A stretch of DNA of 64,000 nt from Marinobacterium lutimaris (lineage in GTDB: Bacteria > Pseudomonadota > Gammaproteobacteria > Pseudomonadales > Balneatricaceae), in the NCBI RefSeq assembly GCF_900108065.1, contig NZ_FNVQ01000003.1:186001-250000 (forward strand). Reading direction: 5' to 3'. How positions within the stretch are numbered: the stretch's first letter is position 1; every line of letters starts with the position of its first letter. The translations under genes and the position numbers were made by a program. Positions 1 through 8,399 of this stretch are shown piece after piece. The notes beneath the pieces are model-generated. The model had not been told where the DNA came from, did no database searches, and was given only the letters and a program-made list of their open reading frames with translations.

Positions 1-1152
1 CTGCGCTACAGCGACCTGACCGATGACTTTGGTTACGTCTATATCTCCGACAACGCCAACCGCACCGGCAACGTCGTCAACCGTGATTACTTCGGTACCG
101 ACAGCGAAGCTCAGGAGCTGATCGGCAACGCCATCCTGCAATACGATGCCCGGTTCGACAACGTCGACAGCAGCACCCTGGTCGGTGTCGAATACCGCGA
201 CGCTTCCACCGAAAGCAGCTCGATCTACACTGCAGTAGGTCCGATCGATGTGACCGACCCGCAATACAGCGGCGTTCCGAGCGGCTTGCTGCCTTACACC
301 GGGAACGATCAGGATTTCAAAACCAAGTCCGTGTTCCTGCAGCAGAACCTGTCGTTTGTCGATCGCTTTATCGTTACCGCCGGCGTACGCCAGGATTCAC
401 TGGACCTCTCCAGCACAGATCTCAGCGGCGTGACCGAGTCTGATGATTTCTCCGAGACTTCCGTCCGCGGCGCCCTGACCTACAAACTCACCGACGAGGT
501 TTCCACCTACGTCAGCTTTGTTGAGTCCATCGCACCGCCATCCATCGGCGTCAAAGCCGAGCGCGGCGACCAGGTCGAGCTGGGTGTGAAATATGCCCCG
601 GCCAACACCAACGCCATCTTCTCTGCGGCGATCTACGACCTGAACAAAGACGATGTCACCATCGCCGTGGTTCAGGACAACGGCACCATCGAGCGTGAAA
701 CCATCGGTGAGTCCCGTGTTCGCGGTCTCGATCTGGAAGCCAAGGTCGACCTGACCGACAACCTGAGCCTGACCGGCGGCTACTCCTACATGGATACCGA
801 AGTGGTTGAAGGGACACTGCGCAACGGCACCTCCATCAAAGGCAACGAGTTCACGTCGGCACCGACCCACTCGGCGTCAGTCTGGACCCATTACACCCTG
901 CCGAAACAGGGCATGAGCTTCGGCCTGGGCGCGCGCTACACCGGCTCCTACTACTTCGATGCAGCCAACACCGCGAAGAGCGAATCGGCCACCCTGTTCG
1001 ACTCCTCCTTCAGCTACCGTATCCACAAGGATACCGACCTGAAGATCAACGTCCGCAACCTGTTCGACGAGCAACACGTGGTAGGCTCGGGCACCGCCGA
1101 CTACTACAACCCGGGACGCGAAATCACCGCGACGGTTAACTACCGCTGGTAA
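1..1152 (+). CDS. TonB-dependent siderophore receptor, C-terminal part (5' end outside window)
   Basis: The reading frame is open from the first base and ends at TAA 1150-1152, giving 383 residues of an outer-membrane beta-barrel. Alternating hydrophobic strands with aromatic girdles are visible. The last third carries the family pattern of a strand rich in Gly/Tyr, the segment LKINVRNLFDEQHV, and a closing strand ending in NYRW, with the terminal aromatic residue typical of barrel proteins. TonB-dependent receptors import ferric siderophores or other scarce ligands with TonB-ExbBD energy. The plug domain and TonB box would lie upstream of the window, so the ligand cannot be inferred. A GTG at 250 is only an internal codon. 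A strong bidirectional terminator follows. Confidence 0.9.
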   Translation: MRYSDLTDDFGYVYISDNANRTGNVVNRDYFGTDSEAQELIGNAILQYDARFDNVDSSTLVGVEYRDASTESSSIYTAVGPIDVTDPQYSGVPSGLLPYTGNDQDFKTKSVFLQQNLSFVDRFIVTAGVRQDSLDLSSTDLSGVTESDDFSETSVRGALTYKLTDEVSTYVSFVESIAPPSIGVKAERGDQVELGVKYAPANTNAIFSAAIYDLNKDDVTIAVVQDNGTIERETIGESRVRGLDLEAKVDLTDNLSLTGGYSYMDTEVVEGTLRNGTSIKGNEFTSAPTHSASVWTHYTLPKQGMSFGLGARYTGSYYFDAANTAKSESATLFDSSFSYRIHKDTDLKINVRNLFDEQHVVGSGTADYYNPGREITATVNYRW

Positions 1153-1170
1153 CAGCGGGTTCAGGAAAAC

Positions 1171-1197
1171 AAAAAGAGCGGCCACGGCCGCTCTTTT
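1171..1197. terminator. Bidirectional rho-independent terminator after the TonB receptor
   Basis: A perfect inverted repeat AAAAAGAGCGGCC / GGCCGCTCTTTTT has a 2-3 base loop, with A-run and T-run on opposite sides. It can end transcripts from the receptor (+) and from the PACE gene (-). Confidence 0.9.
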
Positions 1198-1234
1198 TCG
1201 TTGCTGGGCAGATCAAATCCACCCTGTCTTTTAA

Positions 1235-1672
1235 TCAGTTTGTGGAGGGCTCAGCCTTCCATTCCGGCAGCGGGAACAGCTTGTCATAAGCCCAGTTAAA
1301 GCCGAACGCGTAGGCCATGTAGAACAGTGCAAACGACAGGTCCATCACAAACGCGGTCCACAGAGAAACACCCAGGTACCAGGCGATAAACGGCATCAAC
1401 ACCAACAGCAGGCCAAGCTCAAACAGCACCGCATGGGCGATCCGCATACGCGCAGACTTCTGCGTGGTACCGGTATAGCGTTTCAGGCCGATATCGAAAA
1501 AGTAGTTGTAGGCAAAGTTCCAGCCCGTTGCCAGTGTGGCGCTAACGACACCAACCACACCGATATCATGCATCGGCATCTGGAACACCTGCGCCCCTAA
1601 CGGGACGATAAGCAGTAAAGCGATGAGTTCAAAACTGATGGCGTGACGAAGACGATCAAGCGGGGAGCGCAT
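1235..1672 (-). CDS. PACE family efflux transporter (AceI-like)
   Basis: A 145-residue protein with four predicted membrane helices arranged as two tandem bacterial-transmembrane-pair repeats, the size and layout of the proteobacterial antimicrobial compound efflux family (AceI is about 144 residues). The start at 1672 gives an N-terminus MRSPLDRLRHAISFE, so the acidic residue falls at Glu15, the position essential in AceI. A GAGG Shine-Dalgarno lies about 9 bases upstream. A longer reading from 1711 would add a charged 13-residue leader that lacks family support. Known members export chlorhexidine, acriflavine or short diamines in exchange for protons; the substrate here is unknown. Transcribed towards the terminator shared with the TonB receptor. 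Confidence 0.88.
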   Translation of the reverse strand: MRSPLDRLRHAISFELIALLLIVPLGAQVFQMPMHDIGVVGVVSATLATGWNFAYNYFFDIGLKRYTGTTQKSARMRIAHAVLFELGLLLVLMPFIAWYLGVSLWTAFVMDLSFALFYMAYAFGFNWAYDKLFPLPEWKAEPSTN

Positions 1673-1928
1673 GACGACAACCTCTACAAAGCGCCGGGTC
1701 GTCCCGGCCATTTAACCGTTTGGGGAGGTCGTCCTCCGGGGAGGATCATCACACGAGTGCAGGGATAGTTCAAGCCGGCACTCGGCAGCGGACAAAAAAG
1801 GATCTGGTCGATATTAGCGATCAATGGCAAAAGAAAGTCGATCACGCGCCTACCAGAAAATAGGCTAGACTCTCGCTTTTTACCTCACCACCGCTGAGCG
1901 ACTCGCAGCAGATGTACGAGAAATCAAC

Positions 1929-2660
1929 ATGAAACATCCCAAGGACAAGGAAGCCTTCCTGGCCGGCGCTAAGGCGCTGCTGCCACTGGTACCGGGCGTA
2001 CTTCCTTTTGGCCTGGTGACCGGTATTACGGCATCAAAGCAGGGCTTTTCAACTCTCGAAACCATGGGCATGACCCTGCTTTTCTTCGCAGGTTCGGCTC
2101 AGCTGGTCGCGCTGCAACTTCTGCGCGACGGTGTGCTCCCGCTGATCATTCTGCTTACCGTGCTGGTGATTAACCTGCGCTTCATGATGTACAGCGCGTC
2201 TATCGCGCCACACATCCACTCCCTGCCGAAACCTCTTAAGTGGCCGCTCTCTTACATGCTTTCGGATCAGGCCTATGCTCTCAGCATCGTCAAGTTCACC
2301 TCGACACCCTCCACCAGCCATCTGCCTTACTTCTTTGCAGGTTCTGCTCTTACCATGTGGCTGTCCTGGAATGTCTCGGTATTGCTGGGCGCCATGCTGG
2401 GTACCGGCATTCCGGAAAGCTGGTCTCTGGACTTTGCCATCCCACTCGCCTTTCTGGCCATCCTGGTTCCGGCGATCAAAACCTCGCCCAACCTGGCCGC
2501 TGCGGCTATTGGCGGGCTGGTAGCCGTCCTCGGCATCGATGCCCCCTATAACCTGGGGATGTTGCTGGCTGCCGTCTCCGGAATCAGTGCTGGTTTAGTG
2601 GTAGAAAGCTGGCAGCGCCATCAGCTAGCCAAGTCTCAAAACGGAGGTAACCATGAGTGA
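1929..2660 (+). CDS. azlC: AzlC-type branched-chain amino-acid exporter, large subunit
   Basis: A 243-residue hydrophobic protein with the AzlC hallmarks PGVLPFGLVTGITA near the N-terminus and FAGSAQLVALQLL around residue 55, then several further membrane helices. With the small AzlD partner it forms an inner-membrane exporter for branched-chain amino acids or analogues such as azaleucine. The ATG at 1929 follows the sequence GTACGAGAAATCAAC, with only a weak ribosome site. The 3' end overlaps azlD by 8 bases, implying translational coupling. No regulator is adjacent. Confidence 0.92.
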   Translation: MKHPKDKEAFLAGAKALLPLVPGVLPFGLVTGITASKQGFSTLETMGMTLLFFAGSAQLVALQLLRDGVLPLIILLTVLVINLRFMMYSASIAPHIHSLPKPLKWPLSYMLSDQAYALSIVKFTSTPSTSHLPYFFAGSALTMWLSWNVSVLLGAMLGTGIPESWSLDFAIPLAFLAILVPAIKTSPNLAAAAIGGLVAVLGIDAPYNLGMLLAAVSGISAGLVVESWQRHQLAKSQNGGNHE

Positions 2661-2976
2661 TCTCGCGCTCTGGAGTCTGTTCGCAGCGGTCGGCATCGGC
2701 ACCTTTGCTCTGCGTTTTAGCTTTATCGGCCTGCATGGTCGTTTGCATATCCCGCCCATGCTCAAACGGGCCCTGGCGTATGTTCCTGCCAGCGTGCTGG
2801 CCGCACTGGTCGTACCTGCTGTCACCCTGACCGGGCCCGATAAGAGCTTTGCCTTCGATAATCTGCAGATACCTGCGGCGATTATCGCCGCACTGGTTGC
2901 CTGGAAAAGCCGCAACACCCTGCTGACTCTCGTCGCGGGGATGTGCTCTCTGTGGTTGCTGCAGGCAATTTTTTAG
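2653..2976 (+). CDS. azlD: AzlD-type branched-chain amino-acid exporter, small subunit
   Basis: A 107-residue membrane protein with about four helices. The N-terminal GTFALRFSFI and the central AYVPASVLAALVVPAV match the AzlD family (AzlD/YgaH). An AACGGAGGTAACC Shine-Dalgarno inside the end of azlC precedes ATG 2653. It is the obligate partner of AzlC; the two genes form a self-contained exporter operon. Confidence 0.92.
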   Translation: MSDLALWSLFAAVGIGTFALRFSFIGLHGRLHIPPMLKRALAYVPASVLAALVVPAVTLTGPDKSFAFDNLQIPAAIIAALVAWKSRNTLLTLVAGMCSLWLLQAIF

Positions 2977-3140
2977 CAGGATAAACCGACCTCAGCCGCT
3001 TGTAACCCGGCTTTACAAGGCATTACCGAAAGCAGCGCGGTGCGGCGAGCAGCGCTCGTCTCGAGTGGCATTCTCTCGGTTATTTGCTAGCTTGATTGGG
3101 ATACTTTCTGTCACTGATCAGCTATGGATCTTGTTTAAAA

Positions 3141-4760
3141 ATGACACAAGGCACTGAGCAAGAAACAGCATTTGAAACCGTTTTTAGACATTCCAAAGAT
3201 GGCCTGGCGATATTCAAAAACGGTGTCTTTGTAGATTGCAACCAATCTATGCTGGATCTGGTCAGCCTGGATGAGAAAGAGCAATTTATCGGTCGGACCC
3301 CTATCGACTTCTCCCCCGAGTATCAATTTGACGGTCGCCCTTCTGCCGAAAAAGCGATGGAGCTTATCAACCGCTGCTATGAAGAGGGCAGCGTTCGCTT
3401 TGAATGGATTCATATAAGATCCGATGGGACACCATTTTGGTGTGAGGTCATCATCACAAAAATGGTTCTGGATGGTGACCTGGTCGTTCAGTCTAATTGG
3501 CGGGATATCAGCGAGAAAAAAGACCTCGAATTAAAACTGGCAGAGCAGAAGGAGATCTTCGAAACCCTGTTTAAAGAGTCGATGGATGCCTTGGCTATCT
3601 TCGACGGTCAGCAGTATCTTGATTGCAATAAAGCCTTCTTGAACATGTTCGGCTTTAAGAAAAAAGAAGATGTTATTGGCCTTCATCCGAAAAACCTCTC
3701 ACCTGAGCTTCAACCCGATGGTCGAGAGTCAAAAATTGCGGCACGAGACATTATCCAGGACTGCATGGATAAGGGGAGCGTCAGGTTCGAGTGGCTGCAC
3801 CAGAAAGCCTATGACGCGATGTTCTGGACGGAAGTTATCATCACCAGGGTCGTTTTAAATGGTGTCGATTCTATCTATGCGATCATCCGCGATATTTCAG
3901 AGAAAAAGCAGCTCGAGTTCCAGCTTTATGAGCGTAATGCCGAGTTGGACCAATCCAACAGAAATCTTCAACATTCCATCGCTAACTTAAAACAGACGCA
4001 GGATAAACTGGTTGAGTCAGAAAAAATGGCCAGCCTGGGCTCGCTGGTTGCCGGTATCGCACATGAAATCAATACACCAGTGGGCGTGGGGCTGATGGGT
4101 ATCACTCAGTTTATTGAAGAAACCCAGGCTATCCGAAAACGTTATCAGCAGGGGCAGCTTGACGAGGAGATGTTTGAGCAGTTCCTCAGCAGCGCCAGCG
4201 ACCTCTCCAATATGGTTAATAAAAACCTGGAACGAACCGCACACCTTGTCAGAAGCTTCAAACAGATCGCCGTTGACCAAACCAGTGAAGAAGACAGAGC
4301 GATCAACCTGAGAGACTATATTCAGGAAATCATTTTCAGTCTGAGCTCGGTGACTCGTAAGGCTAAAGCGAATATCAGCATAGACTGCAGTGACAGCTAT
4401 AACGTTGTCACTAATCCGGGTCTCCTTTCTCAGGTCGTTACCAACCTCGTCGTCAACTCAATCACACACGGTTTTAGAGACAGACTGGCTGGCAATATCG
4501 ACATAGCTCTGCGCGAGCGCGATAAAAAGCACTTTGTCCTCATCTATAAAGATGACGGCAAGGGAATCAGCAAAGAAAACCTGCCTAAGATATTCGACCC
4601 ATTTTTCACCACCAATCGCGCTAATGGCGGCACGGGCCTAGGCCTTAATGTGACATATAACATCGTCAACAATGCCTTGGGAGGCAGCATCAAGTGCCGT
4701 AGCGAAGAAAATTCAGGAGTTGAATTTACGATCGTGTTTGAAGTGAAAAAGAGGATGTAA
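3141..4760 (+). CDS. Dual-PAS sensor histidine kinase
   Basis: The 539-residue product has no membrane segment, so it should be a cytoplasmic sensor. Two similar PAS domains (about residues 10-125 and 130-250) share a long stretch of near-identity (e.g. RFEWxH, EVIITxxVLxG, RDISEKK), indicating an internal duplication. A coiled linker leads to a kinase core with His308 in GIAHEINTPVG, an N-box (TNLVVNSITHG), and G boxes DDGKGI and GGTGLGLNV. The start was taken at ATG 3141 (MTQGTEQE); an upstream TTG at 3096 would add an unlikely leader. Base composition is more AT-rich than neighbouring genes. Its likely partner is the convergent REC-HD-GYP gene at 4874, inferred only from proximity. Confidence 0.9.
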   Translation: MTQGTEQETAFETVFRHSKDGLAIFKNGVFVDCNQSMLDLVSLDEKEQFIGRTPIDFSPEYQFDGRPSAEKAMELINRCYEEGSVRFEWIHIRSDGTPFWCEVIITKMVLDGDLVVQSNWRDISEKKDLELKLAEQKEIFETLFKESMDALAIFDGQQYLDCNKAFLNMFGFKKKEDVIGLHPKNLSPELQPDGRESKIAARDIIQDCMDKGSVRFEWLHQKAYDAMFWTEVIITRVVLNGVDSIYAIIRDISEKKQLEFQLYERNAELDQSNRNLQHSIANLKQTQDKLVESEKMASLGSLVAGIAHEINTPVGVGLMGITQFIEETQAIRKRYQQGQLDEEMFEQFLSSASDLSNMVNKNLERTAHLVRSFKQIAVDQTSEEDRAINLRDYIQEIIFSLSSVTRKAKANISIDCSDSYNVVTNPGLLSQVVTNLVVNSITHGFRDRLAGNIDIALRERDKKHFVLIYKDDGKGISKENLPKIFDPFFTTNRANGGTGLGLNVTYNIVNNALGGSIKCRSEENSGVEFTIVFEVKKRM

Positions 4761-4779
4761 GGCTAATACTTACATCCTC
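4751..4779 (+). terminator. Perfect 11-bp hairpin spanning the kinase stop codon
   Basis: GAGGATGTAAG (4751-4761) pairs with CTTACATCCTC (4769-4779) around a 7-base loop, and the stop TAA lies inside the left arm. No T-run follows directly, so it may be a weak or rho-assisted terminator or an mRNA-stabilising stem. Confidence 0.55.
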
Positions 4780-4816
4780 AGTATTAAATATCCAGCTTCT
4801 GTATCCGATGCGGGTA

Positions 4817-4867
4817 CTTAAAAGGCTATAGCCTTTATAAGGCGTTAGTACTTATAAGGCGTTAGCG
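4817..4867. repeat. Degenerate 17-bp tandem repeat, three units
   Basis: Units at 4817-4833, 4834-4850 and 4851-4867 share the pattern CTTATAAGGCGTTAGNN; the last two are nearly identical and the first matches unit 3 at 13 of 17 positions. The repeat lies between the convergent kinase and HD-GYP genes. The units also contain short palindromes (AAAGGCTATAGCCTTT; GGCGTTAGCGCC). Confidence 0.7.
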
Positions 4868-4873
4868 CCTAGT

Positions 4874-6439
4874 TTACTCTTCATCGTCCGGATAAATCGC
4901 TCTTAACGCCATAATGCTGTCAAAGTGTTCGATAGCTAAATCGCACAATTGCGGGTCGAAATGTCGACCCCTCTCCTCTTTGAGCAACGCCAGAATACGT
5001 TCAGCCGGCCAGGGTTCTTTATAGGAACGCCGTGCCGCCAATGCATCGATCACATCGGCGATCGCCATAATACGACCTTCAATGGGGATATCCTCCCCTT
5101 TCAAACCGGCTGGATACCCCGAACCATCCCATTTCTCATGGTGATAAAGTGCAATACGGGCACCCACCTGGGGCAATGCCCGTTTAGAGTTGTAGAGTAA
5201 ATCAAAGCCAACCTGAGCATGGGTTTTCATTACTTCCCACTCCTGCTCATCCAGCTTGCCGGGCTTGTGCAAAATGCTTTCTGGAATCGCGATCTTGCCA
5301 ATATCATGCATCGGAGTGGCATACTTGATGAGCTGGACAAAGTGTTCATCAAGCCCGGAACGTTGTCCCAGAAACTCACAGATCAGCGATACGCGACGCA
5401 CATGAGAACCTGTCTCTTTACTGCGTTTTTCGATCGCCTCGCCCAAAATACACATTAACTCCTGCTGGGTACGCTCGATATCCTCGCGGCTGGTCAGATT
5501 CTCAAAGATGATGGAAATTTTCGTCAGCATCACGTTCAAGAGCCGTTGAGTCAGCTCTGATACCGGCGCAGTCAGCGTGACAGATACGACCGTCTCGCTG
5601 CTCTCGGAAAGCTGGGTAAACTTACAGAAAAGCCCGTCGGCAATCACATTTCGCTTGGTGGTTAACGCTTGATTGACCTTTTCCCGTATCTCCCCGGGAA
5701 AAATCTCACGCTCAAGACCGGTATCGATATCGTATCGATCGCCATCGTAAGAGAGCAGGATCTGCTCTCTGTTACCCAAGGCATTCACCAGCTGGTAGTG
5801 CAGATAAAACGAGATCGGCGCCTGTCCAAGCAGGGCTTTGAGCTCTTTCAGTACCTGCACACAAAAGGCTTCGCTGTTGCTGGCCTGCAGCACCCGCGTT
5901 GTCGCACTGACGACATCCTCAAGACCTTTATGGCCTTGTTTTACTTCAATAATATCTCGGTAGGAACGAATCGCGGCGTAGATGGTGGTTTTCAGGCGGG
6001 TGGAGTTCAGTTCGGTCTTATTTTTGTAATCGTTGATGTCATAGTCGCGGATCACGTCCTCTTCAGGCGCTTCACCGGGTTGCCCTGTACGCAACACCAG
6101 ACGCGTGGTGGTGTTCTTTTTACTTTCCCGAATCCACTTAACTAAATCGAGGCCGGCATGGTCATCTTCCATCACCACATCAACCAGCGCCAAGGCGATA
6201 TCGGCATGCTGCTCAAACAGCACCTTTGCCTCTTCTGCTGAGTTGGCCTTCAAAAACATCAGCGGGCGACTATCAACCAGCACCCGCTTGAGCACCATCT
6301 CAGAGATGGAGATAACGTCATCCTCGTCATCAATAAGCGCAACTTTCCATGGCAGGAGTGGATAGTCCATATGCGCTCGAGCAGCCTGAGAGCCCGGAGC
6401 GCGATTCACTGATTTATTTGAAAATAGCGGATTTGGCAT
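4874..6439 (-). CDS. Response regulator with DUF3369 and HD-GYP c-di-GMP phosphodiesterase domain
   Basis: The 521-residue product has an N-terminal receiver domain (acidic pocket LIDDEDDV near residue 35; probable phospho-Asp in LALVDVVMEDD), a middle DUF3369 region, and a C-terminal HD-GYP domain. The HD-GYP part shows HDIGKIAIP, HHEKWDGSGYP and the DVIDAL segment needed for metal binding, so it should hydrolyse cyclic di-GMP when phosphorylated. The start was placed at ATG 6439 (MPNPLFSNKS) with AGGT upstream; a 12-codon longer reading from 6475 is possible. It ends 113 bases from the end of the dual-PAS kinase, its probable input. Confidence 0.9.
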   Translation of the reverse strand: MPNPLFSNKSVNRAPGSQAARAHMDYPLLPWKVALIDDEDDVISISEMVLKRVLVDSRPLMFLKANSAEEAKVLFEQHADIALALVDVVMEDDHAGLDLVKWIRESKKNTTTRLVLRTGQPGEAPEEDVIRDYDINDYKNKTELNSTRLKTTIYAAIRSYRDIIEVKQGHKGLEDVVSATTRVLQASNSEAFCVQVLKELKALLGQAPISFYLHYQLVNALGNREQILLSYDGDRYDIDTGLEREIFPGEIREKVNQALTTKRNVIADGLFCKFTQLSESSETVVSVTLTAPVSELTQRLLNVMLTKISIIFENLTSREDIERTQQELMCILGEAIEKRSKETGSHVRRVSLICEFLGQRSGLDEHFVQLIKYATPMHDIGKIAIPESILHKPGKLDEQEWEVMKTHAQVGFDLLYNSKRALPQVGARIALYHHEKWDGSGYPAGLKGEDIPIEGRIMAIADVIDALAARRSYKEPWPAERILALLKEERGRHFDPQLCDLAIEHFDSIMALRAIYPDDEE

Positions 6440-6733
6440 AGAGTGGACCTGAACGTCGATGACTACACATGACACCTGGCTAAAAGATAGATTGCGCCCG
6501 ATTCAGCGTCCACTTTCCCTAAAGAAACCGGTTGATGGAACAGATCCTCTCCTTGAATTTTCTGACGCTACTGTTCTGAATACGCCCGCTTAAATATTTA
6601 AGTATTTAAAAGTCCGGAGCAACTCAAGATATTCATATGCACGCTGCCGACCAGCGCTACACCTAAACATCACAAAACAGGCTGAAATCATCCTTGAAAC
6701 ACCGACAGCCCCATTGACTCCAGCCCAACTTGT
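6440..6733. other. Intergenic region between the HD-GYP gene and trpR
   Basis: About 300 bases with no convincing gene. It holds a perfect 14-bp AT palindrome CTTAAATATTTAAG at 6589-6602 and, near its right end, the trpR promoter elements (TTGACT at 6714-6719). Confidence 0.6.
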
Positions 6734-6741
6734 GATAGCGT
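6714..6741 (+). promoter_or_regulatory. Candidate trpR promoter
   Basis: TTGACT at 6714-6719 is followed after 16 bases by a weak -10 TAGCGT at 6736-6741, which overlaps the operator. Transcription would then start at or beside the trpR ATG, consistent with a leaderless message. The -10 match is only partial. Confidence 0.4.
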
Positions 6742-6749
6742 ACTAGTAC
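6734..6749 (+). promoter_or_regulatory. TrpR operator abutting the trpR start codon
   Basis: GTACTAGTAC at 6740-6749 is a perfect palindrome containing the ACTAGT half-site of the enteric trp operator. A degenerate second half (GATAGC, 6734-6739) sits 8 bases upstream, the spacing found in the E. coli operator. The operator ends one base before ATG 6750, suggesting tight autoregulation by TrpR. Confidence 0.7.
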
Positions 6750-6992
6750 ATGAATACACCCTATATAAATGAATTGCTCGATCACCTGCTGGAACAGCGG
6801 GATCGGGTCAGCCTGGAGCAGGCACTGGAAGCGTTGCTGACCCCTTCGGAGTTGACCGAGGTGTGCAAGCGGCTGCAGATTCTGCGCCTGCTCGATGAGG
6901 GTGTGCCCCAGCGCGAGATCGCTCGCCGGTTGGGGGTTGGTATCGCTACCGTGACCCGCGGGTCACGCGCCCGAAAGTCGGAAACCTCCTGA
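6750..6992 (+). CDS. trpR: Trp operon repressor TrpR
   Basis: An 80-residue protein with the TrpR core: LLTPSELTEVCKRLQILRLL, then the helix-turn-helix VPQREIARRLGVGIATVTRGS, which closely follows the E. coli recognition helix (GAGIATITRGS). It binds operator DNA when loaded with tryptophan. The start is forced, because an in-frame TAG at 6744-6746 lies within the operator two codons upstream. No Shine-Dalgarno precedes the ATG. It is somewhat shorter than E. coli TrpR (108 residues). It is the first gene of a trpR-trpE-trpG unit (18-bp gap to trpE); this differs from E. coli, where trpR is unlinked. Confidence 0.9.
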   Translation: MNTPYINELLDHLLEQRDRVSLEQALEALLTPSELTEVCKRLQILRLLDEGVPQREIARRLGVGIATVTRGSRARKSETS

Positions 6993-7010
6993 ACGGAACT
7001 GTCCAGTGTT

Positions 7011-8399
7011 ATGAATAAGCCCGCCAGAATCGAACTGCCGCGCAAACCTCACTATGTCACGCTGACCGCGGACACAGACTTCTTCGGCCTGTTCAAAAAG
7101 ATCGAAAAGCGCTTCGACAACTGCTTTATGCTCGAATCGCTGGGCGAGGAGAGTTTTATCTCTCGCTACTCCATTATCGGCTTCGATCCGGAACAGGTGC
7201 TTTATGCCACCGAAGGCGCCCTGCATATCCAGCAGCGCGATGGCAGCACCGAGACCTGGCCCAGCGAGAACCCCTACTACCTGCTGCGCGAAATCGTCCC
7301 GCAGAACATCATCTCGCGTAAGTACGCCGGTGGTCTGACCGGCTATATCGGCTACGACTGCATGAACTACTTCGAGCCGACGCTGAAACTGCAGCACAGC
7401 GAGATGTTCGATGTGTTCCGCTTTGGCGTGTTCAAGGATGGTCTGATTTTCGACAAGATGACCGGCGAGGTTATCTACTTCTACTACACCGACAGCCGTA
7501 TGGAGTTAATCGAGTCGATCCTGGCGGAGCCTGCGGTGCCGAACGGCGACCTGGTGATCACCCCCATGGGCGAAACCATGAGCCAGGAGGAACACGCCAA
7601 CGCCGTAATGAAGGTGAAGCAGGACATCATCGACGGCAAGATCTTCCAGTGTGAGGTGGGCTTCAAGAAGCGCTTCAAACTGGAGGGCGACACCATCGCC
7701 ATCTATGAGCAGCTGCGCGAGGTGAACCCTTCACCGCAGATGTACTACGTCAAGTTTGGCGATCAGAAACTGATCGGTGCCAGCCCTGAGCTGCTGTTCC
7801 GTCTGCGCCAGGGCGAGATGGAAACCTTCCCGCTGGCCGGCACCACCAAGCGTGGCAAGGATGAGGTGGAAGACACCCAGTACGCCCGCGCCCTGCTGAA
7901 CGATCCGAAAGAGATCGCCGAGCACAATATGATCGTCGACCTGCACCGTAACGATATCGGCCGCGTGGCCCGCTTCGGGACCGTCAAGGTGCGCAGCCTG
8001 ATGGATATCAAGCGGTTCAGCCACGTGCAGCATATTTCCAGCGAGATTGTCGGCATCATCGCCGAAACCGAGGATATGTTCTCGGCACTGGCGAGCAACT
8101 TCCCCGCCGGCACACTCACCGGCGCGCCCAAGATCGAGGCGATGAAGATCATCGACGACCTGGAATCGGACGGCCGCGGCCCCTACGGCGGTGCGGTGGG
8201 CCACTTCTCCTTCAACGGTGATTGCACCTTCGCGATTCCGATCCGTACGGTATTTGCCAACGGTGAGGAAGCCTACGTGCAAACCTGTGGCGGCAACGTC
8301 TACGACTCCAACCCGGCCGATGAATATGAAGAGATCAACCGCAAGTTCGCCGGCACCAAAAAAGTACTGGATACCTTTATGAAGGAGGCCGCGGAATGA
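7011..8399 (+). CDS. trpE: Anthranilate synthase component I
   Basis: The 462-residue chorismate-utilising enzyme converts chorismate to anthranilate using ammonia from TrpG, the first step of tryptophan synthesis. The N-terminal half has FMLESLGEESFISRYSIIG, corresponding to the LLES...S tryptophan-feedback site. The catalytic half shows PLAGTTKRG, HNMIVDLHRNDIGRV, FPAGTLTGAPK and GPYGGAVGH. The length is shorter than the roughly 500-520 residues usual in enteric TrpE. It overlaps trpG by the ATGA arrangement. PabB is the main alternative, but trpR upstream and the LES motif favour TrpE. trpD, trpC, trpB and trpA are not here. Confidence 0.9.
   Translation: MNKPARIELPRKPHYVTLTADTDFFGLFKKIEKRFDNCFMLESLGEESFISRYSIIGFDPEQVLYATEGALHIQQRDGSTETWPSENPYYLLREIVPQNIISRKYAGGLTGYIGYDCMNYFEPTLKLQHSEMFDVFRFGVFKDGLIFDKMTGEVIYFYYTDSRMELIESILAEPAVPNGDLVITPMGETMSQEEHANAVMKVKQDIIDGKIFQCEVGFKKRFKLEGDTIAIYEQLREVNPSPQMYYVKFGDQKLIGASPELLFRLRQGEMETFPLAGTTKRGKDEVEDTQYARALLNDPKEIAEHNMIVDLHRNDIGRVARFGTVKVRSLMDIKRFSHVQHISSEIVGIIAETEDMFSALASNFPAGTLTGAPKIEAMKIIDDLESDGRGPYGGAVGHFSFNGDCTFAIPIRTVFANGEEAYVQTCGGNVYDSNPADEYEEINRKFAGTKKVLDTFMKEAAE

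Noticed and set aside
7011-8399. Reading trpE as pabB (p-aminobenzoate synthase)
   Set aside because: trpR and trpG are directly linked and the LES feedback motif is present, so TrpE is preferred; PabB remains a minor possibility.
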